A stretch of 64,000 nucleotides of DNA, taken from an uncultured Pelagibacteraceae bacterium. GTDB lineage: Bacteria; Pseudomonadota; Alphaproteobacteria; Pelagibacterales; Pelagibacteraceae. Shown in pieces: positions 18,255 through 27,757 of this stretch. The position numbers and the translations under genes were made by a program. Every line of letters starts with the position of its first letter. Within the stretch, counting starts at the first letter, position 1. Location: contig CACOKI010000005.1 in NCBI GenBank assembly GCA_902627735.1, forward strand, positions 18,917-82,916, written 5' to 3'. A model generated the notes under the pieces. The model was not told the origin of the DNA. It did no database searches and worked only from the letters and a program-made list of their open reading frames with translations.

Positions 18255-19180
18255 ATTCTTGCTCCAAATTGTTGAATAATTTTTGAGGATAAATCAGTTC
18301 CTTTTTCTAAACATTCCCTTTGTGTAAATTGATTTATGTAACCATGCAGATAACCTGCTGCAAATAAATCTCCTGCTCCAGTTAAATCGATTATTTTAAG
18401 GTTTTTTTTAGCATCAATTTCAATTACTTTATTGTCATGAATTGAGATTGCTCCTTTATCACCTCTAGTTATTACTAAATGTCTTTTTAATTCTTTACCA
18501 AATGAAATAACTTCATCAAAATTTTTTGCCTCAATTAATGAAGTTATTTCTCCTTCATTGGCAAATATTATATCTAATTTATTTTTTACTAGATTTAAAA
18601 AATGTGGTTTATGTCTATCAACACAAAATTGATCAGATAAAGACATAGCAATTTTTTTTGAATGATTGATTGCTTTATCAAAAGCTTTTTTTGGATCACC
18701 TTCATCCCATAGATACCCTTCTAAAAAAATTATTTCACTCTCTTTAATTTTTTTTATGTCCAAATCATCCGCATTAATTTTTCCTGCAGTTCCTAAGTAG
18801 GTACACATAGTTCTCTCTGAATCTGGTGTAACTAAAATCAAGCAAGTTCCAGTAGGCAAAATTTCTTTTTTTTTAGAGTAACAAAAATTTACATTTTCAT
18901 TTTTTAAACCTTCTTCGTATTTTAAACCAAAATCATCATCAGAAATTTTTCCAATAAAACCAACATTATTTCCTAATTGAGATAAACCTACGATAGAGTT
19001 TGCAACTGATCCTCCAGACACAGTTTTTTCAACATTAAGACCTGATAATAATTTATCAAATTCATTTTGATCAAATATTAATTTCATTAATCCTTTTGTG
19101 AGATTGTTATGAGATAAAAAATTGTTATCAACCTTACAAATTACATCAACAATTGCATTTCCTATTCCAATAATTTTCAT
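18251..19180 (-). CDS. PfkB-family sugar/adenosine kinase
   Basis: This is a ribokinase-fold ATP-dependent kinase of 309 aa. The N-terminal GIGNAIVDVI, the GGSVANSI substrate-binding loop and the C-terminal anion hole/catalytic motif DLTGAGDLFAAGYLHG are clear, with the catalytic Asp in GAGD. The sequence style is that of proteins annotated as adenosine kinase in alphaproteobacteria, but the substrate could be another nucleoside or sugar. It is the last gene of the grpE-dnaK-dnaJ-dapB-nth strand run and starts by TAATG coupling to nth. Confidence 0.88.
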   Translation of the reverse strand: MKIIGIGNAIVDVICKVDNNFLSHNNLTKGLMKLIFDQNEFDKLLSGLNVEKTVSGGSVANSIVGLSQLGNNVGFIGKISDDDFGLKYEEGLKNENVNFCYSKKKEILPTGTCLILVTPDSERTMCTYLGTAGKINADDLDIKKIKESEIIFLEGYLWDEGDPKKAFDKAINHSKKIAMSLSDQFCVDRHKPHFLNLVKNKLDIIFANEGEITSLIEAKNFDEVISFGKELKRHLVITRGDKGAISIHDNKVIEIDAKKNLKIIDLTGAGDLFAAGYLHGYINQFTQRECLEKGTDLSSKIIQQFGARI

Positions 19181-19833
19181 TAAGCTTTTTGAGTTTTAAT
19201 AGGTTTTTTTCTTTTAGGATAGCAAGTAGTACAAATTTTACAAGTTATTCCATAGCAATCTCTGGCTTTGCAATATTCTCTCCCATAATAAATTATTTGA
19301 AGATGAAGTTTATTCCAACTTTTTTTTGGAAAAAGTCTCTTTAAATCTTTTTCAGTTTGTATAACATTTTTACCGCTAGTAAGACCCCATCTTTGAGCTA
19401 ATCTATGGATATGAGTATCAATTGGGAAAGCAGGGAAACCAAAGCCTTGAGACATGACTACACTTGCAGTTTTATGACCAACTCCAGGTAATTGCTCTAA
19501 CTCTTCAAAAGTTTTTGGCACTTTCCCACCATACTTTTCAAGCAGTATTTTTGATAAATTATAAATACTTTTTGCTTTAATTCTAAATATGCCAATTCTT
19601 TTAATTAATTTTTCAATTTTTTTTCTTCCTAATTTTACAAAATGTTCTGGTTTATAATATTTAGGATAAATACTTTTGGTTACATTATTGACATTTACGT
19701 CAGTACATTGTGCAGAAAGTAGGACAGATATTAATAAGGTAAAGACGTTCCTACTATTTAGAGGAACAACTATATTTGGATAGATTTTGTTAAGAGTTTT
19801 GTTAATTACTTTTGCCCTTTGAATTTCATTCAT
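19180..19833 (-). CDS. nth: Endonuclease III
   Basis: Nth is a base-excision repair glycosylase/AP lyase for oxidised pyrimidines. The 217-aa protein has the HhH-GPD core with the catalytic Lys in LEQLPGVGHKTASVV and the catalytic Asp in FPIDTHIHRLAQRWGL. The C-terminal Cys cluster is unusual: C-x4-C-x4-C-x2-C-x2-C instead of the canonical C-x6-C-x2-C-x5-C that holds the 4Fe-4S cluster; I checked this directly on the DNA at about 19213-19272. It is coupled by TAATG overlaps to both dapB upstream and the kinase gene downstream. Confidence 0.95.
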   Translation of the reverse strand: MNEIQRAKVINKTLNKIYPNIVVPLNSRNVFTLLISVLLSAQCTDVNVNNVTKSIYPKYYKPEHFVKLGRKKIEKLIKRIGIFRIKAKSIYNLSKILLEKYGGKVPKTFEELEQLPGVGHKTASVVMSQGFGFPAFPIDTHIHRLAQRWGLTSGKNVIQTEKDLKRLFPKKSWNKLHLQIIYYGREYCKARDCYGITCKICTTCYPKRKKPIKTQKA

Positions 19834-20609
19834 TATTTGAAATTCATAAGATCTCTCATTGAATAAAGACCTGGCTTTTTATTAATTAACCATTTAGCAG
19901 CTGATAATGCACCTTCAGAGTATAAAGCTCTGTCAAAAGCCTCATGATTAAGAGTTATTATTTCTTTGCCACTTGAAAATTTTACTTCATGCTCACCTAT
20001 AATCTCACCTTTTCTAACAGAATTGAAATTTATTTTTTTTCCATAAGGAAATTTTTTTTTATTTAAATATTTATTTCCAATTAAATTATAAAAATTCATA
20101 TTTTTACCATGTGCGATACCTTTACCTAACATTAACGCAGTTCCAGATGGATAATCTTTTTTATGTTTATGATGAATCTCATAAATTTTACTTAAATAAT
20201 TTTTTCCAAGAGAGGCAGCAGTTATTTCTGTTAGATACATTAAAAGATTAATGCCTAAACTCATATTTCCAGCTTTCAAAATTGGAATTTTTTTTGAGAA
20301 TTTTTTAATCAAATCCTCTTCTTTTTTAGTAAATCCAGTAGTGCCAATGACTACTCTTTTTTTCAATTTAGCTGCAATCTTTAAAACTTCAAAAGTACAT
20401 TTTGGGACTGTGAAATCTATGATTAAATTTATATCTTTAAATATTTTTTCAGAATTAAAACTTGGTTTGATACCATAGATCTTTTTATTAATTGTTCTAT
20501 TTTCAGTTAAAGCCACAAGTTTAAATTTTTTATCTGATTTTACAGACTTTATTATTTGTTGACCCATACGACCCATACATCCGGTTACTAATAAGTTTAT
20601 TTTTTTCAT
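19833..20609 (-). CDS. dapB: 4-hydroxy-tetrahydrodipicolinate reductase
   Basis: DapB makes tetrahydrodipicolinate for lysine and meso-diaminopimelate. The 258-aa protein has the NAD(P)H-binding segment VTGCMGRMGQQI at residues 8-19, the E-x-HHxxKxDxPSGTA signature as EIHHKHKKDYPSGTA (including the catalytic His and Lys) and the C-terminal GEIIGEHEV and HEAFDRALYSEGAL segments. The 79-bp gap to dnaJ contains no clear terminator, so it may be read through from the chaperone genes. Confidence 0.97.
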   Translation of the reverse strand: MKKINLLVTGCMGRMGQQIIKSVKSDKKFKLVALTENRTINKKIYGIKPSFNSEKIFKDINLIIDFTVPKCTFEVLKIAAKLKKRVVIGTTGFTKKEEDLIKKFSKKIPILKAGNMSLGINLLMYLTEITAASLGKNYLSKIYEIHHKHKKDYPSGTALMLGKGIAHGKNMNFYNLIGNKYLNKKKFPYGKKINFNSVRKGEIIGEHEVKFSSGKEIITLNHEAFDRALYSEGALSAAKWLINKKPGLYSMRDLMNFK

Positions 20610-20688
20610 ATTTGTTCTTAGTTTAGTTAATTATTAGGATAAGTAAAATTTTATTTACAAATACGATCAATAATAGAAAATTTTTTTA

Positions 20689-21819
20689 TCAACTATTCCA
20701 AAAATCTTTAGCTTTTTGAAAAAACTTTTTTATACTAGGATTTGATTTTTCATTTTCTATTTTTCTAAATTTTTCTAATAATTCTTTTTGTTCTTTATTT
20801 AAAAAAATAGGAACTTCAGTTTTAACCTGAACATATAAATCCCCATAATCTCCTCTTCTCATGAAAGGCATGCCTTTACCCTTAAGTCTAAATTGTTTTC
20901 CGTTTTGTGTTCCATTTGGAATTTTTATCTTAGCTTTTCCTCCATCAATGGTTGGTATTTCAATAGATGTACCTAAAGCCGCATCTGCTAATGATATTGG
21001 AAATTCAAAAAAAAGATTAACGTCTGATCTTTTAAAAAGTTCATGACTCTTAACATTTATAAAGAGATATAAGTCACCACTTCCACCACCTCTTGTGCCA
21101 GCCTCACCTTTTCCTGCAAGTCTTATCCTTGTTCCATCATCTACACCTTTTGGAATAGTTACTGATATTTTTTTTGATGATTGTTTATTACCTTGACCAT
21201 TACAATCATTGCAAGGATTAGTAATTTCTTCACCGCTTCCTGCGCACTGTGGACATGTTTGTTGTACAGTGAAGAAACCCTGATTTGTTCGAACTCTTCC
21301 ATTTCCCCCGCAATAAGTACATCTATCTGGACTTGTACCTGGCTTTGAACCATTTCCCTTACAGGTATTACATTTTTCTGTAGTAGAGAATTGTATATTT
21401 TGTTTTTTACCAGTGTACGCTTCCTCTAAAGATATAGATAAATCATATCTTAAGTCAGAGCCTCTATTATTACTTTTCCTTGAACTTCTTCTACTTCCAC
21501 CACCAAAGTCTCCAAAAAAGTCTTCAAATATATCTGAAAAATCTGCACCACTAAAACCTCCAAAACCTCCAAAGCCCCCACGACCACCACCATTTTCAAA
21601 TGCTGCGTGACCAAAATTATCATAATTTTCTTTTTTTGATTTATCTGAAAGAATACCATAGGCTTCACTTGCCTCTTTAAATTTATCTTCAGCAACTTTG
21701 TCTCCTGGATTTTTATCAGGATGATATTTTACAGCTAATTTTCTGTAAGCAGATTTTAATTCGTCGGGAGTTGCGTTTTTATTAACGCCAAGGACATCAT
21801 AATAATCTCTTTTAGCCAT
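20689..21819 (-). CDS. dnaJ: Chaperone DnaJ
   Basis: DnaJ is the Hsp40 co-chaperone that delivers substrates to DnaK and stimulates its ATPase. The 376-aa protein has an N-terminal J domain with HPD in KYHPDKNPG, a Gly/Phe-rich linker (about residues 75-110), four CxxCxGxG zinc-binding repeats ([32 protein letters not shown]) and the C-terminal substrate-binding domains. It follows dnaK after 26 bp. Confidence 0.98.
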   Translation of the reverse strand: MAKRDYYDVLGVNKNATPDELKSAYRKLAVKYHPDKNPGDKVAEDKFKEASEAYGILSDKSKKENYDNFGHAAFENGGGRGGFGGFGGFSGADFSDIFEDFFGDFGGGSRRSSRKSNNRGSDLRYDLSISLEEAYTGKKQNIQFSTTEKCNTCKGNGSKPGTSPDRCTYCGGNGRVRTNQGFFTVQQTCPQCAGSGEEITNPCNDCNGQGNKQSSKKISVTIPKGVDDGTRIRLAGKGEAGTRGGGSGDLYLFINVKSHELFKRSDVNLFFEFPISLADAALGTSIEIPTIDGGKAKIKIPNGTQNGKQFRLKGKGMPFMRRGDYGDLYVQVKTEVPIFLNKEQKELLEKFRKIENEKSNPSIKKFFQKAKDFWNS

Positions 21820-21845
21820 TTGTTAGTATGGACAAATGATGTCAG

Positions 21846-23771
21846 TTAAGCGCTTTTTTCTTTATTCTCGTCTTTTACTTCTTCAAAATCCGCATCAACA
21901 ACATTATCGTCTTTTTTTCCTTTATTATCATTTCCATCGTCTTTACCAGACGCAGGTTTTGTATTTTGTTGTGATTTATATATAGCTTCTCCGAGTTTCA
22001 TTGAGGCTTGGACTAAAGCTTCTGTTTTTTTCTTGATATCTTCAACATTCTCACTTTTTAAAGCTTCTTTTAATGCTGAAGAAGAGTCTTCTATAGCTTT
22101 TTTTTCAGCATCTGAAACTTTAGATCCGTGTTCTTTTAAATTTTTGTCTGTTGAATGTATTAAAGTGTCTGCTTGGTTTCTTATATCTACAGCTTCTCTT
22201 TTTTTCTTATCGGCATCTTTATTTGCTTCAGCATCTTTAACCATTTTTTCTATTTCTTCATCACTTAGGCCACCTGATGCTTGAATTTGAATTTTTTGTT
22301 CTTTACCAGTTCCTTTATCTTTAGCTGATACATTTACAATCCCATTTGCATCTATATCAAAAGTCACCTCGATTTGTGGAACTCCTCTTGGAGCAGGTGC
22401 AATCCCTACTAATTCAAAGTTACCTAATATTTTATTGTCAGACGCCATTTCTCTTTCACCTTGAAGCACTCTAATAGATACAGCCGGCTGATTATCCTCC
22501 GCAGTTGAAAATACCTGACTTTTTTTGGTTGGAATAGTTGTATTTTTTTCGATTAATTTTGTTGAAACTCCACCTAAAGTTTCAATACCAAGAGATAATG
22601 GGGTGACATCTAACAGCAACACATCTTTTACATCACCTTGTAGAACTCCAGCTTGTATTGCAGCACCCATAGCCACAACTTCATCTGGGTTAACACTTTT
22701 ATTTGGATCTTTGCCAAAGAAATTTTTAACTTCTTCGATAACTTTTGGCATTCTAGTCATACCTCCAACCATAACCACCTCATCAATTTCACTTGCAGTG
22801 ATTCCCGCATCTTTTAAAGCAGTTTTACAAGGAGGCATAGTTCTAGCAATTAAATCTTCAACTAATGCTTCAAGTTTTGCTCTAGTCATTTTTAAATTAA
22901 TATGTTTCGGACCTGTTTTATCTGCTGTAATAAAAGGTAAATTTATATCTGTTTGTTCTGCGGATGAAAGTTCAATTTTAGCTTTTTCAGCAGCCTCTTT
23001 TAATCTTTGTAAAGCAAGTTTATCTGATTTAAGATCTATACCATTATCTTTTTTAAATTCAGAAATTAAGTAGTCAACAACGGCATTATCAAAATCCTCA
23101 CCACCTAAAAATGTATCACCATTAGTTGATTTAACTTCAAACACCCCATCACCTAATTCTAAAATAGAAACATCAAATGTTCCACCACCTAAATCATAAA
23201 CAGCGATTTTTTTATTTTGTTTCTTATCTAAACCATAAGCTAGTGATGCTGCTGTTGGTTCATTAATAATCCTTAAAACTTCTAGTCCAGCTATTTTTCC
23301 TGCATCTTTTGTTGCTTGTCTTTGTGCATCATTAAAATATGCTGGAACAGTAATTACTGCTTTCGTTACAGATTGACCTAAATATTTTTCTGCAGTTTCT
23401 TTCATTTTTTGTAAAATAAATGCAGATATTTGAGAAGGAGAATATTTTTCACCTTTTGCTTCAATCCAAGCATCGCCTTTTTCAGAATTAACTATTTTGA
23501 AAGGTGCTGCCTCCACATCTTTCTTTACAGTTGGGTCATCAAAATTTCTTCCAATTAATCTTTTAACAGCAAATATTGTATTTTCTGGATTAGTAACAGC
23601 CTGTCTTTTTGCAGGTTGACCAATTAATTTTTCATTCTCGTCTGTGAATGCAACAACTGATGGGGTTGTTCTTGCTCCTTCAGTATTTTCTAAAACTTTA
23701 GCTTGTGTTCCCTCCATTATGGCAACACATGAATTAGTCGTTCCTAAATCTATTCCAATAATTTTACTCAT
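21846..23771 (-). CDS. dnaK: Chaperone DnaK
   Basis: DnaK is the Hsp70 chaperone. The 641-aa protein is full length, with the phosphate-1 motif [12 protein letters not shown] (residues 5-16), [10 protein letters not shown], the interdomain linker [14 protein letters not shown], the substrate-binding beta domain and a charged C-terminal lid ending [12 protein letters not shown]. It lies between grpE and dnaJ. An RpoH-type promoter is visible just upstream (separate entry), so dnaK can be induced independently of grpE. Confidence 0.99.
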   Translation of the reverse strand: MSKIIGIDLGTTNSCVAIMEGTQAKVLENTEGARTTPSVVAFTDENEKLIGQPAKRQAVTNPENTIFAVKRLIGRNFDDPTVKKDVEAAPFKIVNSEKGDAWIEAKGEKYSPSQISAFILQKMKETAEKYLGQSVTKAVITVPAYFNDAQRQATKDAGKIAGLEVLRIINEPTAASLAYGLDKKQNKKIAVYDLGGGTFDVSILELGDGVFEVKSTNGDTFLGGEDFDNAVVDYLISEFKKDNGIDLKSDKLALQRLKEAAEKAKIELSSAEQTDINLPFITADKTGPKHINLKMTRAKLEALVEDLIARTMPPCKTALKDAGITASEIDEVVMVGGMTRMPKVIEEVKNFFGKDPNKSVNPDEVVAMGAAIQAGVLQGDVKDVLLLDVTPLSLGIETLGGVSTKLIEKNTTIPTKKSQVFSTAEDNQPAVSIRVLQGEREMASDNKILGNFELVGIAPAPRGVPQIEVTFDIDANGIVNVSAKDKGTGKEQKIQIQASGGLSDEEIEKMVKDAEANKDADKKKREAVDIRNQADTLIHSTDKNLKEHGSKVSDAEKKAIEDSSSALKEALKSENVEDIKKKTEALVQASMKLGEAIYKSQQNTKPASGKDDGNDNKGKKDDNVVDADFEEVKDENKEKSA

Positions 23772-23794
23772 AAAATTTACTTATCTGAGACTTC

Positions 23795-23822
23795 ATATAG
23801 GGTTTAATTGCAAAACTACAAG
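23795..23822 (-). promoter_or_regulatory. RpoH (sigma-32)-type heat-shock promoter of dnaK
   Basis: On the minus strand CTTG (23822-23819) is followed by exactly 17 bases and then CCTATAT (23801-23795). This matches the alphaproteobacterial RpoH pattern CTTG-N17/18-CYTATNT. Predicted initiation at about 23788 would leave a leader of about 17 nt before the dnaK ATG (23771). I saw no CIRCE element (TTAGCACTC-N9-GAGTGCTAA) around grpE, dnaK or dnaJ. Confidence 0.65.
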
Positions 23823-23834
23823 TTGATCGCATAA

Positions 23835-24500
23835 TTATTTATCCTCTTTATTTTCGTCATTATTTTCCTCATTTTCACTAGTTTTTTCCTCTTTTTTAAT
23901 AACTTTTTTTGATACTCCAACCAAAGAAGGTCTAAGCAGTCTGTCTTTTATAGTAAAACCTTTTTGAATTTCTTGTATAATTGTTCCTGGCTCTTTTGTA
24001 TCATCTTCTATCTCTATCATTGCTTGGTGAAAATTTGGGTCTAGTTTCTTATTAAGGCTATCGATAGGTTTGATATTATTTTTTTCAAATATTGAAATTA
24101 AATCTTTTTTTATAATATCTAAATGGTCTAATATTTTATTTAAGGCATCTGTTTCTTTTAGTTTATCATCGCTTTCAAGAACTTGTTTAGAGCGATCAAG
24201 GTTATCAATTAAATTGAGAGCTTCTTTAGCAAAGCTATATCCACCATATTCAAAAGCATCTTCTTTTTCTTTTTCAAATCTTCTTCTTTGATTTTCCATT
24301 TCAGCAAAAGTTCTTGCAACTTTGTCCTCGAGTTCAACAATTTTTTCTTCTGGTGTGGGTTCTTTAATTTCTTCTTTAGGAGCTTTATCTTCCTCTTGTT
24401 TATTTTCTAAATTTAAACTTTGATCAGTTTCTACACTTTCTTTAACCGTATCCTGATTTTGTTCTATAGAACTGCTTTTTTGGTTTTCTTCTTTTTCCAT
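23835..24500 (-). CDS. grpE: Nucleotide exchange factor GrpE
   Basis: GrpE releases ADP from DnaK. The 221-aa protein begins with a long acidic Glu/Lys-rich, probably disordered segment (about residues 1-60), followed by the long dimerisation helix with VARTFAEMENQRRRFEKE. The C-terminal beta-domain contains NFHQAMIEIED and PGTIIQEIQKGFTIKDRLLRPSLVGVSK, which are diagnostic. It is separated from divergent rdgB by only 36 bp. Confidence 0.96.
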   Translation of the reverse strand: MEKEENQKSSSIEQNQDTVKESVETDQSLNLENKQEEDKAPKEEIKEPTPEEKIVELEDKVARTFAEMENQRRRFEKEKEDAFEYGGYSFAKEALNLIDNLDRSKQVLESDDKLKETDALNKILDHLDIIKKDLISIFEKNNIKPIDSLNKKLDPNFHQAMIEIEDDTKEPGTIIQEIQKGFTIKDRLLRPSLVGVSKKVIKKEEKTSENEENNDENKEDK

Positions 24501-24536
24501 AGCTTTTTATATGGTAAGGATTTTGATAATTTCTAG

Positions 24537-25139
24537 ATGTCTAAACAAAAAATTTATAAATTACTTATTGGAACTAATAATAAGGGTAAATTGCGTGAAA
24601 TTAAGAGTTTATTACCAAAAAACATTAAGATTTATTCAACATCTAAATTTAACCTTAAAAGTCCAGTTGAAAATGGTAAGACATTTAAAGAGAACTCATT
24701 AATTAAATCTAAATATTTTTCAAAAAAATCAGGATTAATTTGTTTGGCTGATGACTCAGGTCTAGAAATAGATTTTTTAGACAAAAATCCTGGAATTTAT
24801 TCTGCTAGATGGGGCGGAAGACATGGCGATTTTAATAAAGCAATAAAGAAAGTTTATAGAGAGTTGAAAAAAAAAGATAAACATTGGAAAAATAAAAAGA
24901 TTAAAGCTAGATTTATCTGCGCTTTGTCTATTTCATATTTAAATAAAAAAATTGTCTGCGTTTCGGGAAAAGTTGAAGGTCAAATATCACATAATCCAAA
25001 AGGAAAAAATGGTTTTGGGTATGATCCAATATTTATACCAAATAATAAAAATAAAACTTTTGGTGAAATGAAACCATCATATAAATATAAAATTGATCAT
25101 CGGTTTAAAGCTTTTAAAAAAATTAGAAAATTTTTTTAA
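24537..25139 (+). CDS. rdgB: XTP/dITP diphosphatase (RdgB/HAM1)
   Basis: RdgB removes non-canonical purine triphosphates (ITP, dITP, XTP) from nucleotide pools. The 200-aa protein has the N-terminal IGTNNKGKLREIKSLL nucleotide-binding segment, the ADDSGLEIDFLDKNPGIYSARW motif region containing catalytic acidic residues, GFGYDPIFIP and a C-terminal HRFKAFKK segment. It is divergent from grpE and its 3' end overlaps the convergent binding-protein gene by 17 nt. Confidence 0.95.
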   Translation: MSKQKIYKLLIGTNNKGKLREIKSLLPKNIKIYSTSKFNLKSPVENGKTFKENSLIKSKYFSKKSGLICLADDSGLEIDFLDKNPGIYSARWGGRHGDFNKAIKKVYRELKKKDKHWKNKKIKARFICALSISYLNKKIVCVSGKVEGQISHNPKGKNGFGYDPIFIPNNKNKTFGEMKPSYKYKIDHRFKAFKKIRKFF

Positions 25140-26280
25140 GAAGTCCCTCATTAATTTGGTAAAAATTTAATTTATGATTAATTTTGTTATTTTCTATTTC
25201 AAAAATACCAATTTTTCCTTTAAATGAACTTTTTTTCTTAAATATTTTATTTATATCAATGAGTTCATTGTTTAATGAAAGATAATAAATTAATCCAATT
25301 AAATCGTAACTAAGCAACGCTAAATAATTAGGGTATTCGTTAAACTCTGAATGATATTTTTTTTTAAAATTTTCCAAATTTTCTTTATCAATTGAAGGAT
25401 AATAAATAGGTTGAATTGTTTTTTCTTCTAACAAACTTTCATCAAACCATTGATTAAAAGTTATGATAAATTTTTTTTTGGGCGATACATCAGTGTAAAG
25501 AAGAGATGTAATAACACTTTTTAAACTTTCATCAAAGTCTGAGATAATTACGGAGTCAAAATTTACATTTCCAATTGTGTATCTTTTATTCAATTTTTCT
25601 AATTGTTTTTCTTTGTCTATAAGTTCAGAATTTTCTACTCTTTTTATCTCGTCAGCTAAATTTTGTTTTCTAACTTTATAATTAGTAATTTTTTCAATCT
25701 GGGCTGTTAACTTGGTTGGTTCTATATCGTAAATATGATATTTTGAAATTTTAATCTTTGATTGTTTAATTGCCTTTTTAATTTCTGGTTCATAATCGAT
25801 TTTAGGAGCTAAAAAAATAGTTTTTTTAATTTCACTTAATTCTAGAAATTCTTTTATCGCATTTAATTGTGAAGTGGCATTTACACCTCCACTTAAAACA
25901 TTTTTTGGTAGATTTAGCGTCTTGTTTGTTAATGATACAAATGTTAAATCTTCAATTTCATTTAAATATTCCAAGTTGCTATAAAAAACAGGCCCAATTA
26001 TTATTTTGATTCCCATTTCTTTTAATTCGTATGCAGATTTAATTGCTTGCTTCGGGTTTGATTTAGTGTCCTTGGGATAAATTTCTAAATTATTTGAGTT
26101 TATATCTTTTAAAGCAATTCTTGTTGACTTTATTATTTGTTGACCAATATCCTTATCTTTTCCAGTCATAGGAATCAATAAACCTATCTTGATTTTTTCT
26201 TCAGCAAAAGAAACCGTTAATGGATTGAGATAAAAAAAACTAATTATTATCCAGACAAAAACTTTAAAATATTTATACAT
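25123..26280 (-). CDS. Periplasmic binding fold protein, LpoA/penicillin-binding protein activator-like
   Basis: The 385-aa protein has a signal peptide (hydrophobic to about residue 26, VSFA/EE) and then a type I periplasmic-binding fold: IKIGLLIPMTGKDKDIGQQI, IIIGPVFYSNL and LLSYDLIGLIYYLS. No lipobox Cys is present, unlike LpoA of Enterobacteria. Its position next to rsmI with a BON lipoprotein beyond it mirrors the E. coli rsmI-lpoA-yraN-diaA-yraP cluster. I infer a role in peptidoglycan synthase activation, but a solute-binding role is possible. The 33-bp divergent gap to rsmI must contain both promoters. Confidence 0.7.
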   Translation of the reverse strand: MYKYFKVFVWIIISFFYLNPLTVSFAEEKIKIGLLIPMTGKDKDIGQQIIKSTRIALKDINSNNLEIYPKDTKSNPKQAIKSAYELKEMGIKIIIGPVFYSNLEYLNEIEDLTFVSLTNKTLNLPKNVLSGGVNATSQLNAIKEFLELSEIKKTIFLAPKIDYEPEIKKAIKQSKIKISKYHIYDIEPTKLTAQIEKITNYKVRKQNLADEIKRVENSELIDKEKQLEKLNKRYTIGNVNFDSVIISDFDESLKSVITSLLYTDVSPKKKFIITFNQWFDESLLEEKTIQPIYYPSIDKENLENFKKKYHSEFNEYPNYLALLSYDLIGLIYYLSLNNELIDINKIFKKKSSFKGKIGIFEIENNKINHKLNFYQINEGLLKKIF

Positions 26281-26313
26281 TGTAAATGATATTATATTAT
26301 TTTATTAAAAATT

Positions 26314-27174
26314 ATGGTTAGAAATTTGAAGATAAATAGCCAAGAATTAAAAAGGGGTCTTTATGTAGTATCGACGCCAATAGGAAATTTGGGTGATATT
26401 ACATTAAGAGGTTTAGATATATTAAGAAATTCGAACTATATATTATGTGAAGATACAAGAAATTCTAAAATTTTATTAAATAAATATGAAATTAAATCTA
26501 ATTTAATTGCATATCATAAATTTAATGAGAAAAAGGTTTTATCTAAAATATTAGAGCTTTTAAAATCTGGAGCAATTATATCTTTAATTTCAGATGCTGG
26601 CACCCCTGGTATTTCTGATCCTGGTGCAATTTTAATTAATGAGTGTATTAAAAATAAAATTCAAATTATACCTGTTCCAGGACCCTCATCAGTTATTTCT
26701 GCAGTTTCTGTAAGTGGTTTTTCAAATCAATTCTTTTTTTATGGATTTTTTCCTGAAAAAAATAATCTTTTAAATGATTTAAAAAAATTATCACAATTAA
26801 ATTCGTCAATAGTATTTTTTATATCTCCAAAGAAAATAAATAAAATTATACCAATTTTGAAAGAAAATTTTAATGGTAGAAAAATTCTTATTTGTAAAGA
26901 AATGACAAAATATTTCGAAAATTTTGTTTATTTAGATATTGAAAAACTTGAAAAATTTGATTTTGAGTTAAAGGGCGAATTAACATTAGTAATATCTGAA
27001 AAAAAGGAAAATAAAAAAGATTCACAAAAGTTAAGTGAATCAGATAAAAGAATAATAAATAAATTAATTAATAAGTTAAGTATAAAAGAAATAACAAACT
27101 TGATTAATGAAAAAAATAATATTTCAAAAAAAGAAATTTATAATTTTTGTTTAAAAATAAAAAATGAAAAATAG
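26314..27174 (+). CDS. rsmI: 16S rRNA (cytidine(1402)-2'-O)-methyltransferase RsmI
   Basis: RsmI 2'-O-methylates C1402 in the ribosomal decoding centre. The 286-aa protein has the tetrapyrrole-methylase-type fold with LYVVSTPIGNLGDITLRG, CEDTRNSKILL, LISDAGTPGISDPG and IIPVPGPSSVISAVSVSG, all signature motifs. The C-terminal third is lysine-rich and divergent. Its stop lies 11 nt inside the downstream BON lipoprotein gene. Confidence 0.96.
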   Translation: MVRNLKINSQELKRGLYVVSTPIGNLGDITLRGLDILRNSNYILCEDTRNSKILLNKYEIKSNLIAYHKFNEKKVLSKILELLKSGAIISLISDAGTPGISDPGAILINECIKNKIQIIPVPGPSSVISAVSVSGFSNQFFFYGFFPEKNNLLNDLKKLSQLNSSIVFFISPKKINKIIPILKENFNGRKILICKEMTKYFENFVYLDIEKLEKFDFELKGELTLVISEKKENKKDSQKLSESDKRIINKLINKLSIKEITNLINEKNNISKKEIYNFCLKIKNEK

Positions 27175-27757
27175 ATTTTTATTAATAACTTTTTTGGTTT
27201 TAATTCTTTCTGGGTGTGCAGGAGTTTCTTCAAAAGGAGTTTTTGGCACAGGTGTGAGTGTAGCATTTGATCCAAGATCTGTGGGGACTCAAATTGATGA
27301 TTCAATAATGCAAAAGAGTTTATCTACAAAAATTGTCCTACTAGATAAAAGTTACTTTTTATCAGTTAAATCAAAAGTATTAGATGGAAGAATTTTTTTG
27401 ACTGGCAAGGTGGATAATCCAGAGGAAAAATTGAAATTAACTAAATTAGCATGGGAAATACAAGGGGTCAGATCAGTAAGAAACGATATTAAAATTAAGG
27501 AAGAATTTAGCTTCAAACAATCTGCAAAGGATCTATTGATAACTTCTCAATTAAGAACAGCTTTAGTTATTAATAAAAAAATTAAATCTTCAAATTATCA
27601 AATTGATACTTATAAAAGAAAAATTTATCTCTACGGAATATCAATGAGCGAGGAAGAGAAGGATCTTGTTTTAGATGAGGCAAAACAAATAACAGATGTT
27701 GATGATGTTGTCGCTAGTATTCTTCTTGTTGAGGATTTGAGAATACAAAAAAATTAG
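27164..27757 (+). CDS. BON-domain outer-membrane lipoprotein (DolP/YraP-like)
   Basis: The 197-aa protein has a lipoprotein signal with LSGC (Cys18) and two BON domains: the first around KSKVLDGRIFLTGKVDNPEEK, the second around YQIDTYKRKIYLYGISMSEEE. The E. coli counterpart DolP (YraP) supports outer-membrane integrity. It overlaps rsmI by 11 nt, repeating the rsmI-yraP neighbourhood with the intervening yraN and diaA genes absent. Its TAG overlaps the maeB stop (TTAG). Confidence 0.88.
   Translation: MKNRFLLITFLVLILSGCAGVSSKGVFGTGVSVAFDPRSVGTQIDDSIMQKSLSTKIVLLDKSYFLSVKSKVLDGRIFLTGKVDNPEEKLKLTKLAWEIQGVRSVRNDIKIKEEFSFKQSAKDLLITSQLRTALVINKKIKSSNYQIDTYKRKIYLYGISMSEEEKDLVLDEAKQITDVDDVVASILLVEDLRIQKN

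Noticed and set aside
22525..23073. 182-aa open frame antisense to dnaK
   Set aside because: It lies wholly inside the well-supported dnaK gene on the opposite strand and shows no family features; long antisense frames are common opposite DnaK because of its codon pattern.
23835..24536. CIRCE/HrcA operator before grpE
   Set aside because: No TTAGCACTC-N9-GAGTGCTAA or close variant in the 36-bp gap to rdgB or nearby.
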